Source: Flavobacteriaceae bacterium F08102 (lineage in GTDB: Bacteria > Bacteroidota > Bacteroidia > Flavobacteriales > Flavobacteriaceae). Taken from it: a stretch of 64,000 nucleotides of DNA. The position numbers and the translations under genes were made by a program. Location: assembly GCA_023015935.1 (NCBI GenBank), contig JALKAY010000003.1, positions 124,001 through 188,000 on the forward strand. The letters run 5' to 3'. Below are positions 26,831 to 34,790 of this stretch, one piece after another. The notes beneath the pieces are model-generated. The model did no database searches. It worked only from the letters and a program-made list of their open reading frames with translations, and was not told where the DNA came from. Within the stretch, counting starts at the first letter, position 1, and every line of letters starts with the position of its first letter.

Positions 26831-27547
26831 ATGAAGGTAGATATTTTAGCATTTGGTGCACATCCAGATGATGTTGAATTGGGGTGTGCAGCGACTATAG
26901 CAAAAGAAATAAAACATGGAAAGACGGTTGCCATTGTAGATCTCACACGAGGCGAATTAGGTACACGAGGTTCTGCTGAAATACGGCAACGTGAGGCAAG
27001 TAATGCCGCAGAAATCTTAGGAATTTCCGCGAGAGAAAACCTTGCTTTTGCCGATGGGTATTTTGTAAATGACAAGGAACATCAGCTTGCTGTGATACGT
27101 ATGATTAGAAAATACCAGCCAGAAATTGTGTTGTGTAATGCGGTCGAAGATCGGCATATCGATCACGGAAAGGGAAGTGATTTGGTGAGTAATGCCTGTT
27201 TTTTATCTGGTTTACGACGTATTGAGACTACGCATGATGGGAAGCAACAAGAAAAATGGAGACCTAAATTAGTGTATCATTATATTCAATGGAAAAATAT
27301 TGAGCCAGATTTTGTGGTAGATGTTACTGGATATATGGATACAAAAATAGCTGCCGTTAAGGCGTATGCTTCTCAGTTGTATGATCCCAAAAGCAAGGAG
27401 CCAAATTCACCCATCACAAGTAAGAATTTTTTAGACAGTGTCTCTTATCGAGCGCGTGATCTTGGACGGTTAATAGGGGTTGAGTATGCAGAGGGATTTA
27501 CCGTAGAGCGATATGTCGCAGTTGATCGTCTCGAAAATTTAATTTAA
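26831..27547 (+). CDS. bshB1: Bacillithiol biosynthesis deacetylase BshB1
   Basis: BshB1 deacetylates GlcNAc-malate to GlcN-malate, the second step of bacillithiol synthesis. It is a 238-residue LmbE-fold protein: zinc/catalytic motif AFGAHPDDVELG (H11, D13, D14), DLTRGELGTRGSAEIRQREA, and the third ligand region EDRHIDHGKGSDL. The later FLSGLRRIET and the end SYRARDLGRLIGVEYAEGF are typical of this subfamily and separate it from generic PIG-L enzymes. A TATCTTTG promoter box lies 20 bases before the ATG. bshA and bshC are not in this window. Confidence 0.95.
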   Translation: MKVDILAFGAHPDDVELGCAATIAKEIKHGKTVAIVDLTRGELGTRGSAEIRQREASNAAEILGISARENLAFADGYFVNDKEHQLAVIRMIRKYQPEIVLCNAVEDRHIDHGKGSDLVSNACFLSGLRRIETTHDGKQQEKWRPKLVYHYIQWKNIEPDFVVDVTGYMDTKIAAVKAYASQLYDPKSKEPNSPITSKNFLDSVSYRARDLGRLIGVEYAEGFTVERYVAVDRLENLI

Positions 27548-27573
27548 AAATTGCGTAAATATTTTCATAAATA

Positions 27574-27604
27574 TTTGACAGATTTATTAAATAGAGTATA
27601 TTTG
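27574..27604 (+). promoter_or_regulatory. tRNA-His promoter, Bacteroidota primary sigma type
   Basis: TTTG at 27574-27577, 19 bases, then TATATTTG at 27597-27604: an exact match to the phylum consensus. The tRNA begins 29 bases downstream. Confidence 0.8.
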
Positions 27605-27633
27605 CATCCGCTTAAAGCGAAATACATTACACG

Positions 27634-27710
27634 GTGGTTGTAGCTCAGTTGGTTAGAGCATCGGTTTGTGGTACCGAGGGTCGTGGGTTCGAGCCCCATC
27701 TTCCACCCCA
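27634..27710 (+). tRNA. tRNA-His (anticodon GTG)
   Basis: A cloverleaf can be folded by eye: D stem GCTC/GAGC, anticodon stem TCGGT/ACCGA with loop TTGTGGT giving anticodon GTG at 27668-27670, T stem GTGGG/CCCAT with loop TTCGAGC, and CCA encoded at 27708-27710. A G at 27633 supplies the extra G(-1) typical of tRNA-His, facing discriminator C at 27707. The acceptor stem (GTGGTTG against CTTCCAC) has two adjacent U-U mismatches at positions 5 and 6. Confidence 0.95.
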
Positions 27711-27742
27711 AAACTCCTTGAATCTTCAAGGAGTTTTTTTTT
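27711..27742 (+). terminator. Intrinsic terminator of tRNA-His
   Basis: Stem AAACTCCTTG / CAAGGAGTTT with a 6-base loop, followed by nine T, beginning directly after the encoded CCA. It is a textbook structure. Confidence 0.9.
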
Positions 27743-27975
27743 GCTCAAGTTTGAATCAGCTGTACTTATGAGTGATGTGATATTGATTCAAAACCAATTT
27801 TAAGCATTCACATATGGTTTAAATTTCACACAGGATGGTGTCTTTCGATTAACATTTTAAACAAGTAGGTTCAAGGTTAATTTGGAAGGTAAAGTAGCCT
27901 AAATCAATAAAATAAACTTTAGGTTTTTATTAAGAACATTTTGTATAAATTTGTACACCTAAAAATCTTTATGAA

Positions 27976-28671
27976 ATGAAAAAATTTTACTTGAGTTGTT
28001 TTGTTTGTTTATCGTTAATGTCTTTTGTGACTCACGGACAAAGTGATACCTCTGTCGAGAAAAAAATGTTAGCTCAAAGTTTGAAATTTGGTGATGACGA
28101 TGTGGCAGTAAATAGTATCTACGCGATAATTGCAAAAGAAGGAGCAAACAGTACATATAAAGATAGTTTGGCTTACATCTATTTTCAAGGCAGAAAATTT
28201 TCTTCATGTTTTTTAGTATGTGCAGATATCTTATCCCGAGATGCTGAAAAATTAGATATTTTGGAGATGCAAGCTATTTCGTTAGAAAGTATTGGCGCAT
28301 ACGACAAGGCAGCCCAAGTGTATGCCAAATTAACGGTAAAGTCAAATAATAACTTTCATGCATATAAATTGGCGAACTTGTATTTTATATTGAAAAAGTA
28401 CCCAGAAGCTATGAAGGCAATTGAAAAAGCAGAAAGTTTAAACGATACGGGTAAAGTGGAAGTTACGTTTAAAATTAATAAAAATTACTCACAACAAGTT
28501 GCCTTACTTGCAGCTATTGCAAATCTTAAAGGCCTTATCTACTACGAGCAAGAACAACTCGAAGAAGCCAAGAAAAGTTTTCAGCAGGCCTTAGATATTC
28601 AAGGTGATTTTGTACTTGCGAAGGAAAATTTGGAAGCCGCTATTGAAGGGAAAGAAGTTAAAAATGAGTAA
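27976..28671 (+). CDS. Exported tetratricopeptide-repeat protein
   Basis: A 231-residue protein with a signal peptide (MKKFYLSCFVCLSLMSFVTHG, mature from QSDT). The rest is helical, with TPR-like units: AYIYFQGRKFSSCFLVCADI, AISLESIGAYDKAAQVYAKL, KLANLYFILKKYPEAMKAIE and a last good TPR, LKGLIYYEQEQLEEAKKSF. Such proteins are protein-interaction scaffolds in the periplasm. A TAAATTTG box lies at 27946-27953, just upstream. An ATG five bases earlier is out of frame and terminates at once. It converges with the metallo-beta-lactamase gene, 13 bases away. Partner unknown. Confidence 0.85.
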   Translation: MKKFYLSCFVCLSLMSFVTHGQSDTSVEKKMLAQSLKFGDDDVAVNSIYAIIAKEGANSTYKDSLAYIYFQGRKFSSCFLVCADILSRDAEKLDILEMQAISLESIGAYDKAAQVYAKLTVKSNNNFHAYKLANLYFILKKYPEAMKAIEKAESLNDTGKVEVTFKINKNYSQQVALLAAIANLKGLIYYEQEQLEEAKKSFQQALDIQGDFVLAKENLEAAIEGKEVKNE

Positions 28672-28684
28672 ACATTAACTGCTT

Positions 28685-29437
28685 TTATTCTCCTTTACTA
28701 GGATTAAAAAGTGTTTCTGTATATGAAAGGAGTTCTCTACTTCCAGTAGCACCATGACCCGGAATAGTGGTCTGTGCAGAAGGAAAGGCTTCTTTTACTA
28801 AGGCTATGGTTTTTGACCATTCCTTTAGATTGGCATCACCTAAGAATCCTCTACTAGCATTCATTGATTTGATTAAACAACCACCAAAAAGTACCTTGTC
28901 TAGCGGAAAGTAACTGACAATATTATCAGACGTATGCCCTTTGCCAAAAAATTGATTAACGACGCCCGTTGTTCCTAGTTGAAGGTCTAATCGTTTTTTA
29001 AATAGGTTTTGCGGGATAGGATAATTTGCTTTTTGGGCTAATTGCGCTGTTAGTTCATTGGCGTATGAAGGAATTCCGTGGCTGTGAAAAGTAGCCAGTC
29101 CTCCTAAACAATCTTCGTGAAAATGAGATACAACCACCCCGTTGATCTTTGAATGTTGTACCTTTTCAATCCATTCAATGAGTTCCGTAGAGACCAGGCT
29201 GTCTGTAGGTGTGTCAATAATCAAGGCTTCTTGTTGATTGAGAACAATTAAACCATTGCATGCTACGCGACCAAAATCATCGGTTTGCAAATAGGAGATG
29301 TGTACGTAACAATTTGGACTAACTTGGTTAATGATTAAGTGTTCTGATTGATATAATGGAGCTGAAGTACTGTTTTTTTTACATTGTATTAAAAGTAAAC
29401 TGAAAAGCAGGAAACATGGACATCTAAAAATTTTCAT
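28685..29437 (-). CDS. Subclass B1 metallo-beta-lactamase (lipoprotein signal)
   Basis: A 250-residue MBL-fold protein with all B1 zinc ligands: HFHEDC (H105, H107, D109), GHTSDN (H168), GGC (C187) and PGHG (H228). The B1-type cysteine and HxHxDC pattern separate it from generic MBL hydrolases. The N-terminus has a lipobox-like LLIQC (C19), so it is probably membrane anchored in the periplasm. Such chromosomal B1 enzymes are intrinsic to many Flavobacteriales. Nothing suggests acquisition: no mobile element and composition like the neighbours. It follows uvrA on the same strand, 58 bases away. Which beta-lactams it hydrolyses, if any, cannot be told from sequence. Confidence 0.9.
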   Translation of the reverse strand: MKIFRCPCFLLFSLLLIQCKKNSTSAPLYQSEHLIINQVSPNCYVHISYLQTDDFGRVACNGLIVLNQQEALIIDTPTDSLVSTELIEWIEKVQHSKINGVVVSHFHEDCLGGLATFHSHGIPSYANELTAQLAQKANYPIPQNLFKKRLDLQLGTTGVVNQFFGKGHTSDNIVSYFPLDKVLFGGCLIKSMNASRGFLGDANLKEWSKTIALVKEAFPSAQTTIPGHGATGSRELLSYTETLFNPSKGE

Positions 29438-29495
29438 GGAACAATGGGTTTACCTGAATTAAAGTACAGAGAATCTCTTTAAGATCCCTTTTTAT

Positions 29496-32285
29496 TTAAA
29501 CGTTTATTTCAGTTAACTTTTCCTTAAGGTACGTTGCTGTATACGAATCTTTAACCTTCAAGAGGTCCCGGGGAGAGCCTTGAAATAGTAATTCCCCTCC
29601 CGCTTGTCCACCATCTTTTCCTAAATCGATGATGTAATCAGCACATTTAATTAAATCCATGTTGTGCTCAATGACAATAATACTGTGACCTCGATCAATT
29701 AAGGCATTCAATGAATCAAGTAGTTTTTTGATATCATGGAAATGTAGACCCGTAGTGGGTTCATCAAATATAAATAACACTTTTTCTTTGTTGTTTCCTT
29801 TTGCTAAAAACGAAGCCAACTTAATGCGTTGCGCTTCACCGCCCGAAAGTGTAGAAGATGCTTGACCTAATTGTACATACCCCAAACCTACCTTTTGTAG
29901 TGGTATTAATTTTTGGACTATCTTTTTTTGTGCGTTTTCGGTAAAAAATTGAATGGCCTCATCTACCGTTAGGCCTAAAACATCCGCAATTGATTTACCT
30001 TTAAATTTAACGGCTAGAATTTCTTTTTTAAATCGCTTCCCTTTACAAACTTCGCAAGTTAAATGTACGTCTGCCATAAATTGCATTCCGATGGTAACTT
30101 CACCGTCCCCTTTACAATTATCACATCGTCCTCCATCAACGTTAAATGAGAAGTGTTTGGCTTTGTACCCTCGCAATTTCGAGTGTTTTTGCTCTGTAAA
30201 CAGTGCTCTAATGTCATCGTACACTTTAATGTAAGTGACTGGGTTTGATCTACTTGATCGTCCAATGGGGTTTTGGTCGATAAACTCTATTTGGCTCATC
30301 TCATTAATATCTCCAGCGAGCGCGGTGAATTGCCCAGGTTTATTACCGTGTTTGTATAAGTGTTTTTGTAAAGCAGGAAATAAAATGTCTTTGACTAATG
30401 TGCTTTTACCACTCCCTGAAACTCCAGTTACTACGGTTAAGGTGTGAAGGGGAAATTTTACATCAATGTTTTTTAAGTTGTGTTCTCTGGCCCCCTTAAT
30501 TTCAATAAACGGGCCATCAATGTTTCGTTTTTTAGGAATTTCAATGCGTTCAAGACCGTTGAGGTATTTAGCCGTGAGTGTATTTGCTTGTAGGATCTCA
30601 TTGAAATTTCCTTCTGCAACTAATTCGCCACCAAAAGAGCCCGCTTCAGGTCCAATGTCAATTATGTGATCAGCGGCTTTCATGATGTCTTCATCGTGCT
30701 CTACTACAATGACGGTATTGCCTAAATCTCGTAGGCCTTTGAGTACTTTAATGAGGCGCTTGGTATCTCTTGAGTGCAATCCGATACTTGGTTCATCCAA
30801 GATGTACATAGATCCTACCAAACTACTCCCTAAAGAGGTTGCGAGATTAATGCGTTGACTTTCACCTCCAGAAAGCGTGTTTGATGCTCTGTTTAATGTA
30901 AGGTAACTTAACCCTACATCTTCTAGAAATTGCAAGCGATTGTTAATTTCAGTCAACAGTCGTTTAGCAATGGTTTGATCGTGTTCAGAAAGGTGTAAAT
31001 TTTTAAAGAAAGTGCTAAGTTCGTGAATAGGCCTGTTGACTAAATCACTTAAAGAAGTGTCTGCAATACGGACATAATCGGTTTCAATTCGTAAACGTTT
31101 TCCCTGACACGTATGGCATTTGGTTTTGCCTCGATACCGGGATAGCATTACCCGATATTGAATTTTATAAGTCTTTTCCTCAATATGTTTAAAAAAATCA
31201 TTGAGACCTGTAAAGTATTTGTTTCCAGTCCAAAGTAATTCTTTTTGCTCTTCACTCAGTTCAAAATATGGTTTGTGGATAGGGAAATCAAATTTATACG
31301 CATTATCAATTAAGGCGTTTTTATATTCTGAAAAAGAATCCGTTTTCCAAGGGGTTATTGCGTCATTGTAAACTGAAAGAGCCGTATTTGAGATTACTAA
31401 ATCACGATCAATTCCAATGATATTTCCATAACCTTCGCATGTAGGACAGGCTCCATACGGATTGTTAAAACTAAAAAGATGAACTGTTGGTTCGAGAAAA
31501 GTCATTCCATCAAGTTCAAAGGTGTTGTTAAACCTTCGTTTTTCACCCGTGCTAACATTTTCTACCGTTAAATTTCCGTGCCCTTCATAAAAAGCGGTTT
31601 CGATGGCATCGCCTAATCGATTGTAAAAATCCTCATCACCTTTAAGTATAATACGATCAACTACAAGGTCTAATGAATCAATGGTTTCTGTTTGTATTTC
31701 ATTGATTCGCTGTACTTTATTATCAATCTTCACCCGGGAATATCCTTGTTGTTCTAAAACGCTTAGTAGTTTTTGAATGGGTCTTTCCTTTGGAATTGAA
31801 ATAGGAGCAAGGAGAAGTAGCTTGCTGTTTTCTGGCAAAGTTTTGAGATAATTAACTACATCTGCGACGGTTTCTTTTTTTACTTGTTGGCCAGAAATGG
31901 GGGAATAGGTTTTGCCAATTCGGGCAAAGAGTAATTTTAAATAATCATAAATTTCGGTTGAAGTTCCTACTGTTGATCTTGGATTTGTACTATTTACCTT
32001 TTGTTCAATAGCTATTGCTGGTGCAATTCCTTTGATAGACTCGACCTTAGGCTTGTTTAATTTCCCTAGAAATTGACGCGCATAAGAAGAAAGACTTTCA
32101 ACATATCTTCGTTGACCTTCTGCATACAACGTATCGAATGCAAGACTTGATTTTCCAGAGCCAGATAAACCGGTAATGACTACCAATTTATTTCTTGGAA
32201 TAGCAACATTCACATCTTTAAGGTTGTGCAGTGCCGCTTTTTTAATAATAATATACTCTTTCGGATTTAACTTTTCTATCTTCAC
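29496..32285 (-). CDS. uvrA: Excinuclease ABC subunit UvrA
   Basis: UvrA is the damage-sensing ATPase of nucleotide excision repair. The 929-residue protein has two ABC modules with Walker A motifs TGLSGSGKSSLAFDT near residue 38 and TGVSGSGKSTL in the second half. ABC signatures are NTLSGGESQRINLA and STLSGGEAQRIKLA. The zinc-finger cysteines are CPTCEGYG and CHTCQGKR in the first half, and CDNCKGDG with CEVCKGKRF in the second. Length is normal. Its promoter region (32286-32400) is divergent from the sigma factor gene, so joint regulation is possible but unproven. Confidence 0.97.
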   Translation of the reverse strand: MKIEKLNPKEYIIIKKAALHNLKDVNVAIPRNKLVVITGLSGSGKSSLAFDTLYAEGQRRYVESLSSYARQFLGKLNKPKVESIKGIAPAIAIEQKVNSTNPRSTVGTSTEIYDYLKLLFARIGKTYSPISGQQVKKETVADVVNYLKTLPENSKLLLLAPISIPKERPIQKLLSVLEQQGYSRVKIDNKVQRINEIQTETIDSLDLVVDRIILKGDEDFYNRLGDAIETAFYEGHGNLTVENVSTGEKRRFNNTFELDGMTFLEPTVHLFSFNNPYGACPTCEGYGNIIGIDRDLVISNTALSVYNDAITPWKTDSFSEYKNALIDNAYKFDFPIHKPYFELSEEQKELLWTGNKYFTGLNDFFKHIEEKTYKIQYRVMLSRYRGKTKCHTCQGKRLRIETDYVRIADTSLSDLVNRPIHELSTFFKNLHLSEHDQTIAKRLLTEINNRLQFLEDVGLSYLTLNRASNTLSGGESQRINLATSLGSSLVGSMYILDEPSIGLHSRDTKRLIKVLKGLRDLGNTVIVVEHDEDIMKAADHIIDIGPEAGSFGGELVAEGNFNEILQANTLTAKYLNGLERIEIPKKRNIDGPFIEIKGAREHNLKNIDVKFPLHTLTVVTGVSGSGKSTLVKDILFPALQKHLYKHGNKPGQFTALAGDINEMSQIEFIDQNPIGRSSRSNPVTYIKVYDDIRALFTEQKHSKLRGYKAKHFSFNVDGGRCDNCKGDGEVTIGMQFMADVHLTCEVCKGKRFKKEILAVKFKGKSIADVLGLTVDEAIQFFTENAQKKIVQKLIPLQKVGLGYVQLGQASSTLSGGEAQRIKLASFLAKGNNKEKVLFIFDEPTTGLHFHDIKKLLDSLNALIDRGHSIIVIEHNMDLIKCADYIIDLGKDGGQAGGELLFQGSPRDLLKVKDSYTATYLKEKLTEINV

Positions 32286-32376
32286 GGAAGCCCTTTAAAA
32301 TATGAATGAGCGCAAATATAAGGACTTCTTTTGTCAATAAAAATTTAGCTCTTCATAAAATATTTTTAAAAAAAAC

Positions 32377-32408
32377 TTGTTTAATTCATAAGTTTGTATT
32401 TATATTTG
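32377..32408 (+). promoter_or_regulatory. Putative promoter of the ECF sigma factor gene
   Basis: TTG at 32377-32379, 21 bases, then TATATTTG at 32401-32408, close to the Bacteroidota consensus. It implies a leader of about 130 bases before the ATG at 32547. Confidence 0.5.
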
Positions 32409-32546
32409 TCCCGTTGACTTAACCAGTCGATGATTGATTAACGGAACTAGTTTCCCCTTTTAACCTAAAAAACAACGCTTATAGTATAGTTCTACTTTTA
32501 TCATTAATTAACGAGGTCTCATAGCTTCATTAACAAAAAGGGAATT

Positions 32547-33131
32547 ATGCAAAAACAAAAATTAGCTGATAGTGTTTTAGTTAAAAACTACATCAACGGA
32601 AGTGAAAGGTCATTAGAAATTTTAATCGGCCGACACAAACAAAAAATTTACAGTTTTATTTATTCTAAAGTACTTGATAGAGATGTCGCAGAAGACATTT
32701 TTCAAGATGCCTTTATCAAAGTAATTAATACTTTGAAGCTTGGGAATTACAACGAGGAAGGAAAATTCCTCCCTTGGGTAATGAGAATATCTCACAATTT
32801 GGTTATCGATCATTTTAGAAAAGGTAATAGAATGCCTTCTTTTAAAAACACCGATGAGTTTGATATTTTTTCAGTACTCAGTGATTCATCGTTAAATGCT
32901 GAGAAACAACTCATCAAAAATCAAATTCACTTTGATGTTAGAAGAATTATTGAAGAACTTCCTGCTGATCAAAAGGAAGTCCTTGTGATGAGAATCTATA
33001 GAGATATGAGTTTCAAAGAAATTTCAGAAACTACGGGGGTAAGTATCAATACAGCCCTGGGTAGAATGCGCTATGCATTGATCAATTTGAGAAAAATTAT
33101 TGAAAAAAATAAAATAATTTTAACCAATTAA
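32547..33131 (+). CDS. RNA polymerase sigma-70 family factor, ECF type
   Basis: A 194-residue sigma factor with region 2 (VAEDIFQDAFIKVINTLK, then FLPWVMRISHNLVIDHFRK) and region 4 (LPADQKEVLVMRIYRDMSF, then the helix-turn-helix segment EISETTGVSINTALGRMRYA). There is no region 1 or 3, so it is ECF-like. A transmembrane anti-sigma partner, the usual neighbour, is absent. Instead a 47-residue protein follows 54 bases downstream and then a terminator. Activity may be controlled by that small protein or by expression level; both are inference. The target promoters are unknown. Confidence 0.93.
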   Translation: MQKQKLADSVLVKNYINGSERSLEILIGRHKQKIYSFIYSKVLDRDVAEDIFQDAFIKVINTLKLGNYNEEGKFLPWVMRISHNLVIDHFRKGNRMPSFKNTDEFDIFSVLSDSSLNAEKQLIKNQIHFDVRRIIEELPADQKEVLVMRIYRDMSFKEISETTGVSINTALGRMRYALINLRKIIEKNKIILTN

Positions 33132-33185
33132 CAATAATATAAATTTATCTTCGTTATACTAATAACCCTAATTAATATTTAGTAT

Positions 33186-33329
33186 ATGAAGAAAATTTAC
33201 TCTGAAGAGTTGCAAAACAAGCAGCTCACACCTAAAAAAAGCACCATTGATTTTTTGTTAAACTATTCGAAGTCAATTAAATCAGTCCAAAAAGAGGACG
33301 ATGAAAAAATATTGTTACATTTGAATTAA
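33186..33329 (+). CDS. 47-residue conserved-looking small protein following the sigma factor
   Basis: An ATG frame of 47 codons beginning MKKIYSEELQNKQLTPKKST, then IDFLLNYSKSIKSVQ, and ending HLN. It starts 54 bases after the sigma factor stop and ends 5 bases before a strong terminator, so it is the natural second gene of that operon. It is soluble, lysine/glutamate-rich, with one amphipathic helix (TIDFLLNYSKSIK). No membrane span and no zinc ligands, so it is not a classical anti-sigma factor. Function unknown; a role in modulating the sigma factor is inferred from position. Confidence 0.65.
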   Translation: MKKIYSEELQNKQLTPKKSTIDFLLNYSKSIKSVQKEDDEKILLHLN

Positions 33330-33334
33330 TAAAG

Positions 33335-33365
33335 AAGACTGTCTGAAGAGACAGTCTTTTTTTTT
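33335..33365 (+). terminator. Intrinsic terminator of the sigma factor operon
   Basis: Perfect 10-bp stem AAGACTGTCT / AGACAGTCTT with loop GAAG, followed by at least seven T. Confidence 0.9.
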
Positions 33366-33525
33366 GTTGCATTATTTTAGTAAATCTACAATATTCTTAG
33401 GCGGGTTGTATTAGGGTAATATGTTAATTCTCACGCTTTCTAAATAGGCAAACACAACGCTGTAAATTTAGACAAAATCTTATATCGTTTTAGTGTGTTG
33501 ATTCAGAAGTAGAAGGGTTTCAATT

Positions 33526-34167
33526 TTATTTCCCAACGAACAAATTTTTTCTCCCAATAGTTCGAGTAATCACGTCCTTTTCTAAATCCCATCCTCGGGC
33601 TGGTGAGTATTCTCGTCCGTAATAGATGATTTGTAGGTGAAGTTTATTCCATAATTCTTTAGGAAACAAGCGCTTTGCATCTTTTTCGGTTTGTGATACG
33701 TTTTTGCCATTGCTTAAATTCCAACGATACATCAGCCTATGAATATGGGTATCTACGGGAAATGCCGGTACGTTAAAGGCTTGGCTCATTACAACGGAGG
33801 CCGTTTTATGCCCTACACCAGGAAAAGCTTCAAGGGCTTCAAAACTTTGGGGTACTTTTCCATTATGTTGTTCAATAATCATTTTTGAGAGGCCGTAAAT
33901 TCCTTTGGATTTCATCGGTGATAGCCCGACAGGTTTGATAATTTCTCTGATTTCGTCTATGCTCAATTTGACCATGTCATATGGATTATCAGCTTTTGCA
34001 AAGAGGATTGGCGTGATGGTATTTACCCGGGCGTCTGTGCTTTGGGCGGATAGAAGTACCGCAATAAGTAACGTATAGGGATCTTTATGATCTAAAGGGA
34101 TGGGAGTTTCAGGGTAGAGTTCTTCTAAAGTTCGAATGATATAGTCTACACGTTCTTTTTTTGTCAT
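33526..34167 (-). CDS. nth: Endonuclease III-type DNA glycosylase without the iron-sulfur cluster
   Basis: Nth removes oxidised pyrimidines and nicks the abasic site in base excision repair. The 213-residue protein has the helix-hairpin-helix FPGVGHKTASVV with catalytic lysine K121, and the catalytic aspartate D139 in FPVDTHIHR. The usual C-terminal four-cysteine cluster loop is absent: the corresponding region reads YYGREYSPARGWDLEKDVIT, and the whole protein contains no cysteine. Start ATG 34167 is preferred to 34188, which would intrude on the divergent bcp promoter. Function is very likely retained, because cluster-less Nth relatives are known in other lineages. Confidence 0.92.
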   Translation of the reverse strand: MTKKERVDYIIRTLEELYPETPIPLDHKDPYTLLIAVLLSAQSTDARVNTITPILFAKADNPYDMVKLSIDEIREIIKPVGLSPMKSKGIYGLSKMIIEQHNGKVPQSFEALEAFPGVGHKTASVVMSQAFNVPAFPVDTHIHRLMYRWNLSNGKNVSQTEKDAKRLFPKELWNKLHLQIIYYGREYSPARGWDLEKDVITRTIGRKNLFVGK

Positions 34168-34201
34168 TTTTTTGAATAGCTTTGTCACAAAAATAGGAAA
34201 T

Positions 34202-34663
34202 ATGACGCATTTAAAGGTAGGAGATCAAGCTCCAAATTTCAGTTGTGAAGATCAAAATGGACAATTGAGAACATTAAGTGATTATAAAGGAAGTAAATTG
34301 GTACTCTTTTTTTATCCGAAAGCGAGTACACCTGGTTGTACAGCGGAAGCCTGTAATTTACGAGATCATGAAACAAAATTGTTAAGTCAAGGGTTTAAGG
34401 TAGTAGGAGTAAGTGCTGATTCTGCTAAACGACAAGCTAATTTTGCAGCTAAAAACGAATTACCTTTCCCGCTTTTAGCAGATGAAGACAAAAAAGTGAT
34501 TCATGCGTATGGGGTTTGGGGACCAAAGAAATTTATGGGAAGAGCCTATGAAGGTATTCATAGAATCACTTTTATCATTGATGAAAAAGGGATAATTATA
34601 GACATTATAAGCAAGGTGAAAACCAAAGATCATGCTGCACAGATTTTGGCGGAACACGATTAA
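34202..34663 (+). CDS. bcp: Thioredoxin-dependent thiol peroxidase (Bcp / peroxiredoxin Q)
   Basis: A cytoplasmic 153-residue peroxiredoxin that reduces hydroperoxides. Peroxidatic C46 and resolving C51 sit in PKASTPGCTAEACNLRD, the Bcp/PrxQ pattern with five-residue spacing; the later RITFIIDEKGII is also typical. The start is the ATG at 34202 (MTHLKVGDQAP); in-frame upstream codons would overlap the nth start. A TAGCTTTG -7 box lies at 34177-34184, so the transcript leader is very short. It is divergent from nth with only 34 bases between starts, so two promoters must share that space. Confidence 0.95.
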   Translation: MTHLKVGDQAPNFSCEDQNGQLRTLSDYKGSKLVLFFYPKASTPGCTAEACNLRDHETKLLSQGFKVVGVSADSAKRQANFAAKNELPFPLLADEDKKVIHAYGVWGPKKFMGRAYEGIHRITFIIDEKGIIIDIISKVKTKDHAAQILAEHD

Positions 34664-34731
34664 GGTGAAAATATTAATTTACCTTATTGCCAAAGTATCA
34701 TAACGGTCGTTATAGGTTAAAAGAGGTTTCT

Positions 34732-34790
34732 AATAAGGGGTTTTGTACGATGGTATGTAAAGTACATCGTTCGAATTACCCTTATTTTTT
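34732..34790. terminator. Two-part hairpin between bcp and the convergent 484-residue gene
   Basis: Outer stem AATAAGGG (34732-34739) / CCCTTATT (34779-34786), inner stem ACGATG / CATCGT, with T6 after it on the plus strand. The outer right arm overlaps the stop codon of the minus-strand gene. It probably ends bcp transcription. Confidence 0.5.

Noticed and set aside
28685-29437. Metallo-beta-lactamase as an acquired resistance gene
   Set aside because: No integron, IS or composition shift around it; it fits an intrinsic chromosomal gene.
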